Shown here: one piece after another, positions 10,630 through 22,915 of the stretch | Layout: each line of letters begins with the position of its first letter | Position numbering within the stretch: the first letter of the stretch is position 1 | From: Dryocosmus kuriphilus | Taxonomy: Eukaryota; Arthropoda; Insecta; Hymenoptera; Cynipidae | NCBI GenBank assembly: GCA_038277395.1 | Contig: CM076190.1 | Coordinates: forward strand, 234,390,618 to 234,454,617 | Direction: 5' to 3' | Length of the DNA: 64,000 nucleotides | Made by a program: the position numbers and the translations under genes | The notes under the pieces: generated by a model | What the model was told of the DNA's origin: nothing | The model's database searches: none | The model's input: only the letters and a program-made list of their open reading frames with translations

Positions 10630-11589
10630 CAAGAAACAGAAAGTGTTTTTAAACATTTTTAGGGCTTTTTATGCTGGGACAGAAACATTTATAGTTTGGT
10701 TCTGGTCGGTAATATGTTTAGAACATAAACTCGAACAAAACATTCCTAAAGCATTTAGGAAAATGGAAGAGAATTTAGTGCATTTATTGTTTAAAAATTC
10801 AGGGTTATTAAATTTAAAAAAATTTTAAATGTATCTTCTGCATGGCGAAGTAACTTTGATGCTGTAGGAACTGTTTAATTTTTACTGAGAAACATTTTCT
10901 TTGAGTCGTCTTCTTTTCTTCCTCGTATTCGCAGGACGCTTGATGATGTCATGTGTCCGATCTGGATAATTCGTGAAAGGTTAGATTTGTTTGTGGAAGT
11001 GATTTTTTTTACTTTGGTAAGATTGAGTGTTAGGAATTAAAAATTCAGAAACAAGTTAATCTATACCAACGTGCACCTTTCCTACCTAATAATTATAGTA
11101 AATAGGGCAGAGGGTTGAGCCAACCTATTTTTGATAAAATAATTAAATATTATATTTCATTAACCGAAAAGCATTACAATGTATTAGTGCTGAATTGTTA
11201 TTTGGTGGTATCAAGGAAAACATTTATCAATTAGGACAGTGAGTACTGTAAAAAACTATTATCCAGGTCGTGGCCTAAGACCCACATTTTGATAAAAGTG
11301 CACTGGTTCTGAGAGAGATTAATTACGGACACATATCTGTATTAACATATGTTACGATGATTTTTTAAACGAATGTTTTATCCTCAGTTTGGTATGTAAT
11401 ACTCTCCTTTCTTTCTTAAAGTATTCAAGTATTATGATGTCAATAATTCTCTTCTCCGGTTCAGGGCACTGTCCCCTATATCAAAGTAAGCTGCGGGGTA
11501 TCAGACTATTGCAGATTGATCTGATTATCATTTTCAAATCATAATGACCCACTACTGCGAATCGAAAAATGTATTTGAAAACAACTTTG
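10630..11589. other. Probable intron sequence of locus A
   Basis: A+T-rich, no coding signal. It lies between the two putative exons of the minus-strand locus. Confidence 0.35.
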
Positions 11590-11900
11590 TTCTCGCTATA
11601 TTTTACTATTTTAGGTTACAACCAAAAAATTTTGAAGTTCGTATTCTTTTCATTAAAATATAAACTTCCATTGAGAAAACAAAAGAAAAACTAAAACTTT
11701 AGAACTTACTTCTTTCAATAAATATTCACATTTAATTTAAATAACTTCTTTGCTTCGATACCTATTGATTATTTAATTCTATCACTACCTACTATTATTA
11801 AATTAGTATATTTGTGTATTTAAATTTTGGAGGAAAGTCAGTTTTTGAAAAAATAACATTTCTGCAAATCATGTGAACTAGACTGAACTCGAACGTAGAA
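11590..11900. repeat. Dispersed repeat, inverted relative to 29780-30095
   Basis: Shared landmarks include TTCATTAAAATATA, AAATAACTTCTTTGCT and ATTTTGGAGGAAA in the same order. The copy at 29.8-30.1 kb is on the opposite strand. Divergence is considerable. No termini or coding capacity were identified. Confidence 0.6.
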
Positions 11901-12409
11901 TTTGTGGTTGAAAAGGCGTGAGAGAACGAGACAAGCAGATAAATGCCCATTTAGCTTGATTTCTAAAGGTATGATTGAAAAGAAGGAGATTTGTGATTGG
12001 TGCAAAAGCTACACTATGTATAAGAATAGTATAACTAGTTCAATATACTGTAAAATACCTAACAATTTTTGTTGAAATGTAGCGACTTTCGGCGAAAATT
12101 CACTAACATAGCGTCAAATTTTTTATACTGCAACACGCACACTAGGTTATATGGAATTCTAAACACGCAAAGCTTGTGGAAAGATCGCCTGTCACCACTA
12201 AACATGTCAGCGCGCCCCACCCGAGCTGAGAAAAAAGCTTTCCCCGCCACAGTGTCTTCTAATTCCAAGTGAGGAACGAAGACCCCATACAAACGCGTGC
12301 AAGACCGACATTGAAAGTATTCGCGCCATGTTCACGCAAAACTAAACCGCCACTGCCCCAGGAAAGTCTGCTGTACTAAAGGACCCGTACCAGTGACCGA
12401 ACTTAGGCC

Positions 12410-14290
12410 AGAAGGGAAGGCAATGGCTGAGCAAATTCCTAAGAACGAAAATACAACGTCTGACAGCAATAAAGTGAGTCAGACCACTTGCCAAAAACCA
12501 GATCCACCTAGAATGCCAGTTCCATTAACAGAAGAGAGTAAGCCTGTATGAATTTAACGTTACACCTTTTGAATAACACACCGCTCCATCTACATTCCAG
12601 AGGCTTCTCGACCGCATAATAACACCAGACATGGCTCCGAACGCTTTTGCCTACCTGGGCGACATCATCATTTGTACTCAGACTTTCGAAGACCACATCA
12701 AAGACACGAAAACAATCTTCAACAGACTCTACGATGCTAAACTGAGGCCAAACCCAGAGGAATGCTGCTTTTTTAGATCCAAACTAAAATATCTCGGAAA
12801 TATCATCGACAGGAAAGGGCTCCACACCGACCCAGTCAAATTCGCGGCAATCCGAAGCCTCATACCACCTAGAAACATAAAAGAGGCACACAGATTTCTG
12901 GGACTAGTATCGTGGTACAGCCGGTTCATTGAGGATGTATTCAGAGTCATAGCACCGCTCCACCAACGTCTGAAAAAGAAGGCCCAATGGCTTTGAAGAC
13001 AGGAACACCAATAGGCCTTGGACTACCTAAAAAAAAAGGCTCACCACTGCGCCTATATTTGCCTGTCCAGATTGGTCGAAAGAATTTGTCCTCCATACCA
13101 ATGCCAACCAGGAAGGGATAGGAGCAGTTGTCATGCACAGAGACGGCAATACGAACGAGTCATTGCGTATGCTAGCTGCGTAGTCAACAAAGCCGACAGT
13201 AACAACTCGGCCACCGAGTTAGAATGCCTTGCAGACAAATGGGATATTTGGAAAATGAGGGGCTACCTCGAAGGGTATCACTTCACTATCTTCACTGACG
13301 ATACTTCTTTAAAATGGCTAATTAAGGCCGACAATTTCTCAGGACCTCTAGCAAGACGTGCTATGGAACTAAGCCAGTGGGATTTCGAAATAAAGTACCG
13401 TCGAAGAACCGATAATGTAGTCGCCGGCACGCTTCTTAGTCAACCCTACGAAAACCTTCTCCGTTGAAGAAAAGGAGGACAAGGACTGTACGAAAAACGA
13501 TACAAAACCGTCTTTGACAACCCCACCGACAACCCAGAGTATTGCACTGATTTCATAGGCCCATTGCCTAGATTAACTGCAGGAAACACTAGGCTCTTAG
13601 TCATGCAAGAGCATTTCACCGAATGGGTGGAAATCCGTCCACTAAGAAAAGCATGCAGCCCAGCGATGACGAACGGCATCAAGGACCAAATCTATCTTCG
13701 CTAGGGATGTCTAGCAACAGTAGTCTCCGAAAACAGCCAATAATTGATAGGCTAGGAAGTAAAAGGACTTCTACATGAAATGCACATCATTCACCGACTA
13801 AAACCACCGTACTCACCGCAGTGCAATCCCGTCGAACGAGGAAATAGAGCTATAAAGCTTCTGATCGCTCAAAACATCATAAAATCCCAGAAAACGTCGG
13901 ACAATTTACTTCTGGAGCTCCAGTCCGCCTACGATACAGAAACAAACTCATCCACAGGATTCTCCCCGGCTTACTTAAACTACGGCAGAGAACTACGCAC
14001 ACCAGGCTGTCTACCAGATGAAACAGCTTTCCCAGACAGAGAAGCACACCAACACCGTCTCGAAAAACTGCAGGCCGCACTGAAACTCACCCGAAGCCAA
14101 ACAGGACGAAGCTTCCAAAACCAACAAGGTCACTAAAACTTGAGACACAGGAATTGGGCCCCACAGATCGACGACAGGGTGCTGAAAAGAACGTACCACC
14201 TATCAATTAAAATCGGTCACTTCCGAGTATTCCGCAGGGCGCGCGTGTCCCGCTGACCCCGTGACACATCCTCCGGCAGAAACCCGGAGT
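12410..14290 (+). mobile_element. Ty3/gypsy LTR-retrotransposon pol remnant
   Basis: Plus strand. Reverse transcriptase starts about 12555 (FNVTPFE, then a stop, APSTFQRLLDRII), followed by YLGDIIICTQTFEDH (12648-12690, where YLDD has become YLGD) and the connection HRFLGLVSWYSRFI. RNase H lies at about 13090-13460 with ATELECLADKW and FTIFTDDTSLKWLI. Integrase remnants run at 13540-14135 with RLKPPYSPQCNPVERGNR and GFSPAYLNYGRELRTPG, then a tail with a W...DDRVLKR...LS pattern near 14160. Many stops and the lost catalytic Asp show it is dead. LTRs were not found. Confidence 0.82.
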
Positions 14291-16326
14291 GGCGAAGCGA
14301 TATCGACGGATCAAATATTATAAGTTTATTACAAATGTCCCCACACAATACTTTAAGTTTTCCAAAAGAACTAATGGCTTTGTAAAAAAACAGCCCATCT
14401 TTGCAAAAATTTCCCAACAAAGCCCCAAATTTTATAAACATGTAAGTTTTCCGAAAGGTGTGATGTTTTTGAGAAAAATATCCGATTTCCGGCGAAAGTT
14501 TCCAAACATATCCTTAAATTGTTCGAACTTTTAACTTTTGTAAAAGACCTACCGGTTTTCGTTACAAATATTAAGCAAGGTAAGTTTGCATTCCTTAAAA
14601 GGGCTACTTTCGTCATTTTCGAGGATAATTTTTTCTTCCGTATGATACTCTTGTTATATGTTTTAAAATTTTTTAGCTCCATACAGCATTTGGAAGCCTC
14701 AATATTGTGCCGCATTGAAATTATTTTTTAATTTATTATCTGAAATGATAGAATAGAAAAGCAAAGCCAATATTTCAGACAATTGCTAAAAATTTACATA
14801 TTAAATTCAGAAATAATATGCAATATTTCTGTACAATATATATATATATATATATATTAAAAAATCTGACAGTTGTAAAGTGTGTTTTATTCGTTTACTT
14901 TTAATTTTTTAATGTTTTGTATTACTTATGAAATTAATGCAAAGCCTTCATGTTTTTTAAAGGAAATTTGGTCGTTTGTATTATCGGCAGAAACTATGCA
15001 GCTTCCATGGAAGGCAAATTGCGCTCTTAATCTCACTTTCTTACCTACAGTTTCTTTCACATATTTGGATAAGTGATAGACCAATAATTCTCCATTTCCC
15101 TGACGAAGTCATTGCACCTATATTCGCGCCCACTAATTTGAAGATTGCACTATACATGCGATCACACACTGCACCTGCGAGGACCGGTTACTCATGCGCA
15201 GACACATGCTCACTAGGAAACCTCTACTGGAAGGCGCATTCACTAAGTCTTAAATTCCTGGAATCTTAGGCCCGTAAAGCCCCAAAGTAAGAAACTTATC
15301 GAACCTTTCCTGTATGTAAAATAAGTTAGCGAAATGAGAATTCAGTAGCATACATATATCTGTAGTGATGAAAATAAATATTTAGCACTTGTAATTTCGC
15401 AGTGCGCAAATAATGAAGTTTCCTTTCTTCATGCTTTTCTTATATGCATCAGATATTTTTGAGCATCTTTAACTGATCAATATTAGTCCCTTTACATTAT
15501 TGGTTCACGAATTGGAAAATCGATGGAAATTTGGACATTATTTGACTTGATAAAAAGAATTCTGGTTGTCATTTGTCACATCACATTTGGTTAATATAGA
15601 ATTAAAGCGCCGCTGCTGTGTCAGTCCGTACCGTGCGTGAGCATGAAACTTAAACGTCCTTCTTGTCTCGACCAATCAGAATTTCTGTATTCAAAGAAAA
15701 TCGAGTTATTACGAACCGGGTATTTGTTATACTAAGCGAGGGTTATTTTTTGACAGAACCTGGTGGAACAAAGCGCAAGTTAATGCCGATTTTATCATGG
15801 ATTCAAAAATAATCATGTTCAGATAATCCCTCATTTAATCGCAGTTGGTTGAATCGGCCCTATGTGTAAGAAAAGTGTAACCAGTACAATGTTCTGCAAA
15901 ATACCTAACCATTTATACTGGTAAATATTGATTTTCGGTAAAAATTCACCAACATAACCTCTGATCGTTGGAAGTTGTATGTTTTCTAAAGAAGTAATGG
16001 TTTTTGGTGATAAAGAAAAACACCTGACCGACAATATTTCCCAACATAGCCTTGGAACACGGCGCGTTTATATATGCTTCTACTTTAAATAAGAGTACAT
16101 TCTGGTTCTGAAATCCCACCAATTTTCCTATCAGTAGGGACACTTTTCCAATTATACTTTTATAACACATTCTGGATTACCCTAGAATATATTCAGATTA
16201 AATTTGTGCTACTCATTTCAGAAAAGGTCAGAGTTTGATATAAAAATGGAAGTTGAGATGAAATTCGGATTGATTGTTGTTTGCGAAAAGCGTGAAAATA
16301 CCCCTAAGTTTACACACACATATATA
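14291..16326. other. A+T-rich spacer with a scattered short repeat
   Basis: It contains a (TA)n microsatellite at about 14837-14858 and degenerate copies of a motif resembling TTTTCGGTAAAAATTCACCA (about 14487-14515, 15930-15955; relatives near 12073 and 44740-44880). No gene was recognised. It lies inside the proposed long intron of locus A. Confidence 0.45.
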
Positions 16327-16556
16327 CCGGGTGTATAAAAAGTCTCGGGACGGTTGGATATTTCCTCAGGTAAAATATTTCTCAAAAAAGTGAAGGTCAT
16401 TCCTGAAGTAAATTTCAACGAGGAATTTATTGGTGAGCTCTGTATTGATCTTGGTGATGATCTTCAAGGTTTTTTCAAGGTTTTTTCCAAGCAGTTTACG
16501 TTTACGTTAAGCATCACCCAGGAACAACGACGTGGACGTAGTAAATTCTGTTCCCT

Positions 16557-16645
16557 TTGGGGTGCTTGATTAGCGTGAGTCCCCTTGCCTCTCACGTTTC
16601 GGGGTGCTTGATTAGCGTGAGTCACCCTTGCTTCTCACGCTTCAG
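16557..16645. repeat. Two copies of the GTGAG...CTCAC minisatellite
   Basis: About 45-bp units, each with GGGGTGCTTGATTAGCGTGAGT and a GTGAG/CTCAC hairpin. They are related to the five-copy arrays at 39261 and 40590 and the single copy at 59101. They lie just 3' of the transposase, as in the other elements. Confidence 0.8.
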
Positions 16646-16797
16646 TGAAGATGTTCGAACTGAAAACCTTGAGCTTCTTTACAAAAAGCTATGCGATTGT
16701 AAAAATGAGTTACAGCTTTACGAATCATATCCCTATCAATGAAAGTAACCTGTTGCAGAATCCGATTCTCCAATTCTTCTAAGCTTTGGGGTTGCTT

Positions 16798-17215
16798 TCA
16801 GTATACTTTGCTCTTTATATAACTCCAAAAAAGAAAATAGTCGAGAGGCATCAGATCAGGAGATCTAGCAGGCCACTCGATTTCACCCCTTCTTCTAATC
16901 CATCTTTGAGGGAACTGAGTATCCAAATATGCTTGAACCTCCCTACCGTAATGAGCCGCTGCTCCATCCTGCTGGAACCAAATATTTTGAAAATTATCGC
17001 CTGTAATCTCCCTTCTTCTTGGTACAATTTGGTTTCTGGGAAGCTCTTTATATGCACGGGCATTGAGATTACCATCGATGAAGAAATGGCCTATCAATGT
17101 ATCATTCAAGATACCGGCCCAAACATTAACCTTGTGGATATTGTGTGTGACTCTCCAACATCCAATCAGGATTTGTGTCGGACCAATATCTACAATTTTG
17201 CCTCTTAACTTCAGG
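16798..17215 (-). pseudogene. DD41D transposase, C-terminal half
   Basis: Minus strand. It begins in a segment duplicated from the upstream piece (NVWAGILNDTLIGHFFIDGN), then carries the second catalytic Asp in FQQDGAAAHYG and the third region WPARSPDLMPLDYFLF, ending SYIKSKVY. It catalyses strand cleavage and joining at TA sites in active relatives. Downstream coding to the usual C-terminus is frameshifted. Confidence 0.8.
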
Positions 17216-17880
17216 GGAGGACGGCACAGAGAATGAAGCACTGAAGTATGGTTGCGAAAGGGTGAGAGAAGAGATGTGAAAGTTTTGTAATAAGGTATGG
17301 AAAGGAGAAGGATGGCCGGAAGAGTAGAGGACAGGACTGGGAGTGCCACTGAGTAAGAAAGGAGAGGGAAAAAATGTGCAGGATTATAAACGTATCACAC
17401 TCATGTATGTAAGATACAAAGCTTACACAGAGGTGATCAGGAACAGATGGGAAAGGCAGATCGGAAAGAGAGTATACCACACAACCAAACAGGTTTTAAA
17501 GGGGATGGGGACAACAGACAATATATACGTGCTGAACTATTTAGTCAATAGGAACCGAGGTCAGAAGAAAGGGAAACTGTTCGCAATATTTGTAGACTCG
17601 AAAGCAGCGTTTGACTCGGTCAATAGAAGGGTGCTTTGGAAAGCCTTGAAAGAAAGAGGCATAGAAGAAAGTCTGGTAGAGAGGATAAAAGAAATATTTG
17701 TAGAAACTAGGATGAAGGTAAAAATAGGAAAAAAAGGGGTTTTGGACGGGAAGGGGTTTGAGGCAGGGATGTCCGCTGAGCCCGCTACTTTTCAGTATTC
17801 CTTTGGCAGATTTGGAGAAAAAATTGGCAAGGAAAGGGAAAGGGGGAACAAAACTGGGAAATGGCAAGCTATATTCGCTA
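17215..17880 (+). pseudogene. LINE reverse-transcriptase fragment inserted in the DD41D element
   Basis: Plus strand, opposite to the transposase. Visible are VPLSKKGEGKNVQDYKRITLM, KGMGTTDNIYVLNYLVNR, FAIFVDSKAAFDSVNRRVLW (motif A) and a degenerate motif B (GMSAEPATFQYSF). This is the fingers and palm start of a non-LTR reverse transcriptase of a group distinct from the two jockey-type copies. No endonuclease or 3' tail is present. It is flanked on both sides by ~180-bp duplicated transposase sequence. Confidence 0.82.
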
Positions 17881-17881
17881 G

Positions 17882-18592
17882 CTATATTTGGTTTCTGAGA
17901 AGCTCTTCATATGCATGGGCATTGAGATTACCATCGATGAAGAAAGGGCCTATCAATGTTTCATTTAAGATACCGGCCCAAACATTAATCTTTTGTGGAT
18001 ATTGTGTGTGACTCTCCAACACCAAATCAAGATTTGTGTCGGACCAATATCTACAATTTTGCCTGTTAACTTCACCTTTTAAAGTGAAAGTAACTTCATC
18101 TGAAAATACTGTATTGTACAAGGAAAGAGGATCTCTATCAATTCTGTCCATCATAATTTCACAAAATTCAACCCGACGATCAGGATCGTCTTCATTAAGC
18201 TCTTGTACCAGACGCACTTTGTAAGGATGGAAATTAATGCTTTTTAAAATATTTCGCACTGTCTCAGGAGCAACGTCACGCTCATCACTAGCTCGACGTA
18301 AACTAAGGTGTGGGTTTTCAACAAATGCCTGGGCTATGTCCATCTGCATCTCCTCAGATCCTGCAGATTTTGGCCAACCAGTTCTCTGAAGGTCCTTGAT
18401 AGATCCATGATTCATAAAGCGCCTTACAGTTCCTTCAATTGTTGATTTTGAGACAGGATTTAACCCTTCTCCATTACGAAAAGTGCGATTAAAATGCAAA
18501 CGAGCTTGATCATAAGATCGAACTCGATCTCCCAAACCACGCATCACTAATACAGATAACCTCACTCGTTTCGAAAGGTTAGCTTGCGCCAT
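17882..18592 (-). pseudogene. DD41D transposase, N-terminal half
   Basis: From Met at 18592 the frame shows the helix-turn-helix region (AQANLSKRVRLSVLVMRGLG, IKDLQRTGWPKSAGSEE), a second DNA-binding helix (LSLRRASDERDVAPETVRNIL), the first catalytic Asp in VFSDEVTF, and NVWAGILNETLIGPFFIDGN. It stops at the LINE fragment. It is open over 236 codons, so the disruption appears recent compared with the other elements here. Confidence 0.85.
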
Positions 18593-19163
18593 AATAATCT
18601 TTTAGCGAAAGATAGTAAGCATGTATTCGTAATACGTAAATTTAGTTTCGATTCGTAATATTCGCATGGAAAAACGGTGTAGGACTGTATAACTCTTTGG
18701 GGAGGAACAGAGCTCTCACCAGAACACCTGGAACTTTTAATGAAAAATTTCCTTATGATTTTACAATATTCAAAACGCTGTAACCAAGATAAATACAGAG
18801 CTCACCAATGAATTTCTCGTTGAAATTTACTTCAGGAATTGCATTGACCTCTTGGAAAACTTTGTTCATTTCAAATAACCTGCAACCGGCCTGGACCGTT
18901 ACAATTTACCTATGACTTGGGTACGTATCTGAACGTAGAATTTTCCGCTCTATCGATTCCAGGTGTAAAAAAAGGGGATTTCCATTTAAAATAACAAAGT
19001 TGACCTTCAAAAAGCCATGAAGGTCAACATCAGGGTCCAAATGAAGGTCTCCATTGAATTCCTCGTTGAAATTTACTTCAGGAATGACCTTTACTTTTTT
19101 GAAAAATATTTTACCTGAGGAAATATCCAACCGTCCCGGGACTTTTTAGAAACCCGGTATATA

Positions 19164-20103
19164 CGAGGGTCATCCAGAAAGTAAGGTTACAAGGGCTCCT
19201 GAGGCCGAGGGAAATTTTTTCTTCTCAGTTGGTGCACTTGGCCTGTAGGGGGGATCTTACCGGTCAGTTTGTTTGTTCCCCCGTGTTTTTCAGCCACTTT
19301 GTTCAGTCACAGTAAATTTTTAAAATGGAGAAGTCGTCGCGCGTCCCCGCCACCCACCGCCGCGCGTGAATTGTTGGACTGTTTTGCACAGCAAAGAGAA
19401 GCTTTTCTTGACACTATCGTGACGGGGGATGAGACATGGGTGTGCTACTACACCCCAGAATCCAAAATACAATCCTTTCAGTGGAGTCATTCACCTTCTC
19501 CAGCCACCAAAAAGTTCAAAACGACCCATTCAGCCGGAAAAGTCATGGCATCTGTTTTTTGGGATCGTAAGGGGGTTCTTTTGGTCGTTTTTATGCCTAA
19601 AGGGACTACAATTAATGCAGAGGCATACTGCAATACCCTTAAAAACTCAGAAGAGCAATTCAGAACCGCAGAAGAGGAATGCTGACCCGGGGAGTCAGTC
19701 TCCTGCATGATAACGCCAGGCCCCACACCGCGCGAGTTGCAAAGGAGCTGCTGACATCGTTTGGATGGGATATCGTCACGCACCCACCCTATTCACCCAA
19801 ATTGGCGCCATCGGATTATCATCTTTTTACTAAATTAAAGGATTTTTTGGATGGGAAACGTTTTTCCAATGATCAGGATGTGGAGGAGGCTTTTAAGAAG
19901 TGGCTGAAAGAGCTGGCGGCGGAAGTCTATGACACTGGAATACAGAAGCTGGAGCACCGACTACAGAAATGTCTCGATCTAGACGGAAATTACGTTGAAA
20001 AATAGTTTAATATATTTGGTAAGTGTCCTGTGAATTTCAATTAAATACAAGCATCATTCGATCCTGCATAAAAGTTGTAACCTTACTTTCTGGAGGACCC
20101 TCG
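19164..20103 (+). mobile_element. Internally deleted mariner (DD34D)
   Basis: Terminal inverted repeats start CGAGGGTCATCCAGAAAGTA at 19164 and end TACTTTCTGGAGGACCCTCG at 20103, each abutting TA. At 940 bp it is shorter than the ~1.3 kb usual for mariner because the N-terminal DNA-binding part is missing. The left end nearly touches the right end of the DD41D element. It lies right behind the signal exon of locus A and so interrupts its intron. Confidence 0.9.
19350..20005 (+). pseudogene. Mariner transposase catalytic domain, DD34D
   Basis: TGDETWVCYYTPESK carries the first Asp, SLLHDNARPHTA the second and LAPSDYHLF the third, with 34 residues between the last two. One frameshift near 19680 divides it into two open parts (19269-19685 and 19679-20005). 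The helix-turn-helix domain is absent, so even a repaired frame would lack end binding. The C-terminus LDLDGNYVEK is intact. Confidence 0.88.
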
Positions 20104-20105
20104 TA

Positions 20106-20530
20106 TATATATATATATATATAAAACATATATGTATATATTATATCAACTTACCTGTAGAATTAAGGACTATCGCTAATGATAAGACGAGCGTGTAAAC
20201 GATGTTCATCATTTCAAAGTGTAAGAAAAATGAATTACCCGAAATTAAAGAATTTGGTTAGCAGTGTATAAATAATGTATAGTCTGCCTCTTATTAGATT
20301 ACATAAACACACACATGCATATATATGTATATATAATATCTGTTATCTCATGGATTATGGGCCTCAAGGTCGGCCTTCTGAAATATTTGCATTTCACAAA
20401 TGCGTTTCAAACTAAGAAACATGGTAACTACAATCGTTAAAACTGAAAACACAATTTACCTTCATAATTTAGGGAAATCCGTTTGTTACGTGGAAACTTA
20501 CTCTAATCTTAACTATAAGTTTAGGCCGTT
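20106..20530 (-). promoter_or_regulatory. Locus A promoter and 5' region, left arm of an inverted duplication
   Basis: Homologous, in opposite orientation, to 23775-24175. Both arms share the signal-peptide exon, a TTCTTTAATTTCG block just upstream, a (TA)n tract, a GAGATAACA block and a TTTAGGGAAATCCGTTTG block ~300 bp upstream. On this side TTATTTATAC lies ~70 bases upstream of the ATG and could be a TATA box. Confidence 0.75.
20155..20209 (-). CDS. Locus A signal-peptide exon
   Basis: Minus strand ATG at 20209 (another in-frame ATG three bases earlier). It encodes MNIVYTLVLSLAIVLNST and ends in a split codon before a GTAAGT donor (intron starts 20154). The 18 residues form a typical eukaryotic signal peptide: short N-region, hydrophobic core, small polar residues before cleavage. 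The phase-1 junction matches the acceptor at 10624, giving a mature start ELSSQ. It is nearly identical to the first exon of locus B. Linking it to 10623 needs a ~9.5 kb intron, which is inference. Confidence 0.75.
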
Positions 20531-22589
20531 GAAGGCTTTTTAGTTTTTGTAATGATTAATTGCCTGATGGAGGAAAACATTATACAATTTAAATCTGAGG
20601 CGTAAGTAACTCGAATTTAGAATTCAGACTGTTAGAAATGTGCTGAAATTAAATTATTTTTGGTTAGAAATTCGACTATTTAGTTGAATATTGGTTAAAT
20701 CTATAACACTAATTACATGAAATTTAATCTAGCGTTTGTAAAATTAATTTCTTGCACTGAAAATCATTTTTAAGATTCCATAGATTTTAGAAGATATAGA
20801 AGAGTTACTAGAGAACTCTAAATGATTCCAAGGAATTTCAAGAGGGTCAAAAAATGTTTCAAATTGTTTACAAAGATATTTGTAGTATTTCAAAAATTCC
20901 AAGGGAAACAAAGATATTATATAACTGAAGTGAAATTGCTAGAAATCTGAATATAGGGCTAATTAAATAGAATTAATTGTAACAGATGCTTGGAATTTAT
21001 AACTTATTGATTTTTCAGATTACCTTAAAATTCCAAATCTTTAAAAAATTCTTATTAGCCACAAAATTCCAGCTGATCTTTCAATTTTGTAAAGTATTTG
21101 AAACTCACAAAGTAACATAGCTAATTTAAAGGTATGTATTTAATTACTTGGAATGTTTTTTAATTAGTTTACTTAAACAGATAGAGTTCGTCGGATGAGG
21201 AAAAAAATCAACGAATATTCGTAATTTTCAAAAGCCAACTATTCACTTATTAATAGGAGTTAAGCTCAGCTGACCAAGCCCATTTATTCGTTTTCATTTT
21301 GCACTCAGTTGCACTTAATCAGCAAGCACCGATTTTTGAGTAATTTGGGATCATCAAACAACACAATAAGGATTAGCAAACGATCAATCGCGGTTCACAC
21401 TTTCTCGCACTGCTTTTGATTGAGAAGCGAGCCAGTGAGCTTACACACACAATCTTCAATCAAACAAGAATAGACACCTTCGTAATTCTTATGGCTTTCG
21501 ACTTTCATTCTCAATTTTCTCGTATTCTGAACATAAAGACCGCCTCGTTTCCGAATGCATTGCGAAACAGAGTAAACATATAACAAGGTTTCTCAAGATT
21601 GCTAGCTCAGGTACGACCCAGCATTTGTGAATTATTTTGGTTATCTTGACGCAAGTGGCTATACAACTTATTTCTTATATTTTATTTTAGAATTAAAACA
21701 TACAAAGAATGAATTACAACACTGAATCGAATATAGTTTATATTGAGACATTCCCTCAAATTACGTATCGAATTAGATTTTTAAATAATAACATTGATTC
21801 TAGAGAAAAAGCCTCAAAGGCATAAAAAAACCCATTTATTCAAAGTAGACACAATCAAGATTAAAAAGAAACACTGTGGAATAATCACCAAGGTGAAAAA
21901 AGATTCGTCTTAGTGATTATTCACACCTGTCCAAGATGAATTGCAAAATCCAAAACCACGCGAAATTCACAAAGACGGGAAAACTCTCAAGCACAAGAGA
22001 CCAGCGTTTGCTTCGCACACGCGTTGGTTAGTATTGTTGCACAAAGGGACTGATTCGCTGACGGAATCTCCGGTTGCGATGTCGCGACCGAATTACAGAT
22101 TCACTGGTGGAAAACGGAAAACACAACAGATTCGCTGTGGAATCACCGATCGTATTTTCGTGATCGGATTCTGAAATTTGCTGGCGGAATTCGCAAGTAA
22201 AACGAAATCAATTCATTTATGAGAACGACGCTCAAGACATGCGCCTGGACAGATCGATAGAGGACCACTATCCGCCAACGACGCTCTCGCGCGCGTTCTC
22301 ATTCTCTTTCACTCCTTCACTCCCACCACTTTACCATCCAGCAAACACAAATCCGAATACTCGCTCACAAAGGTTCATACCTACAGCCCATTTTCACAAT
22401 TCCAAACTATGTTACGACGGAACAATTTGAATTAGAAGAGGTTGAAACAGAAAAATACACTATTAGCGGCACACCATAATCCACTGGTACTTTAGTGATG
22501 CAAATAAATTGACAAGTAGAAACATTCTTATTTTATATGTGATCCTTAAACATAGCTTAATAATAACCCTGAGACCTCACCTTCTCCTC
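20531..22589. other. A+T-rich spacer; possible BEL/Pao 3' flank
   Basis: No gene was recognised. A hairpin lies at 21876-21926 (GTGGAATAATCAC mirrored by GTGATTATTCACAC). The G+C-richer part at 21930-22440 lies downstream, on the minus strand, of a BEL/Pao integrase tail and might be its 3' end or LTR, but no repeat pair was found to prove it. Confidence 0.4.
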
Positions 22590-22915
22590 TCGATCTTACA
22601 GGTAAGAAGCCGATTTGAGTAACTGATCGATCATATGCAGAACTGGCAGTTTTTACTCGAACTGAACGCCCTAAATCGTCCTTTCCTTGAAACACTTAAT
22701 AGTTCGACATAGTAACCATCGGGATGGTGGTAGCGAATCACGCTTAATAAGAACTGTATCACCGATCATAAGGTTTAGTGTTTTATTGAACCACTTGTAG
22801 CATTTTTGCAAAGATTGGAAGTAATCAATGCCCCATTCTCTCCAGTAAATTTCCGAAATCTTCTGAACTAGTTCCCAGCATGTTAATCGATTCTCCGTAA
22901 TGAATTCTATGGATT
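22590..22915 (-). pseudogene. BEL/Pao integrase C-terminal fragment
   Basis: The minus strand reads RLTCWELVQKISEIYWREWG, DYFQSLQKCYKWFNK, MIGDTVLIKRDSLPPSRW, then, in a shifted frame, GKDDLGRSVRVKTASSAYDR and VTQIGFLPVR. These are the conserved end of BEL/Pao integrases: a Trp-rich helix, the GD-V-hydrophobic strand, and the final GKDG-like and kL-LP motifs. There is one frameshift near 22700. The rest of the element is not in the window. Confidence 0.72.

Larger units (their letters stand above)
16327..19157 (-). mobile_element. DD41D Tc1/mariner-superfamily element with internal LINE fragment
   Basis: Terminal inverted repeats begin CCGGGT at 16327 and end ACCCGG at 19157, each flanked by TA. 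The arms match imperfectly over ~120 bp (AAAAAGTC, CGGTTGGATATTTCCTCAGG, GAAATTTACTTCAGGAAT). Transposase lies on the minus strand in two overlapping pieces (17882-18592 and 16798-17215) separated by a foreign LINE fragment. A two-copy minisatellite sits between the transposase 3' end and the left repeat. The second and third catalytic Asp (QQDGAAAHY and PLDYFLF) are 41 residues apart, placing it in the DD41D group. Confidence 0.85.
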
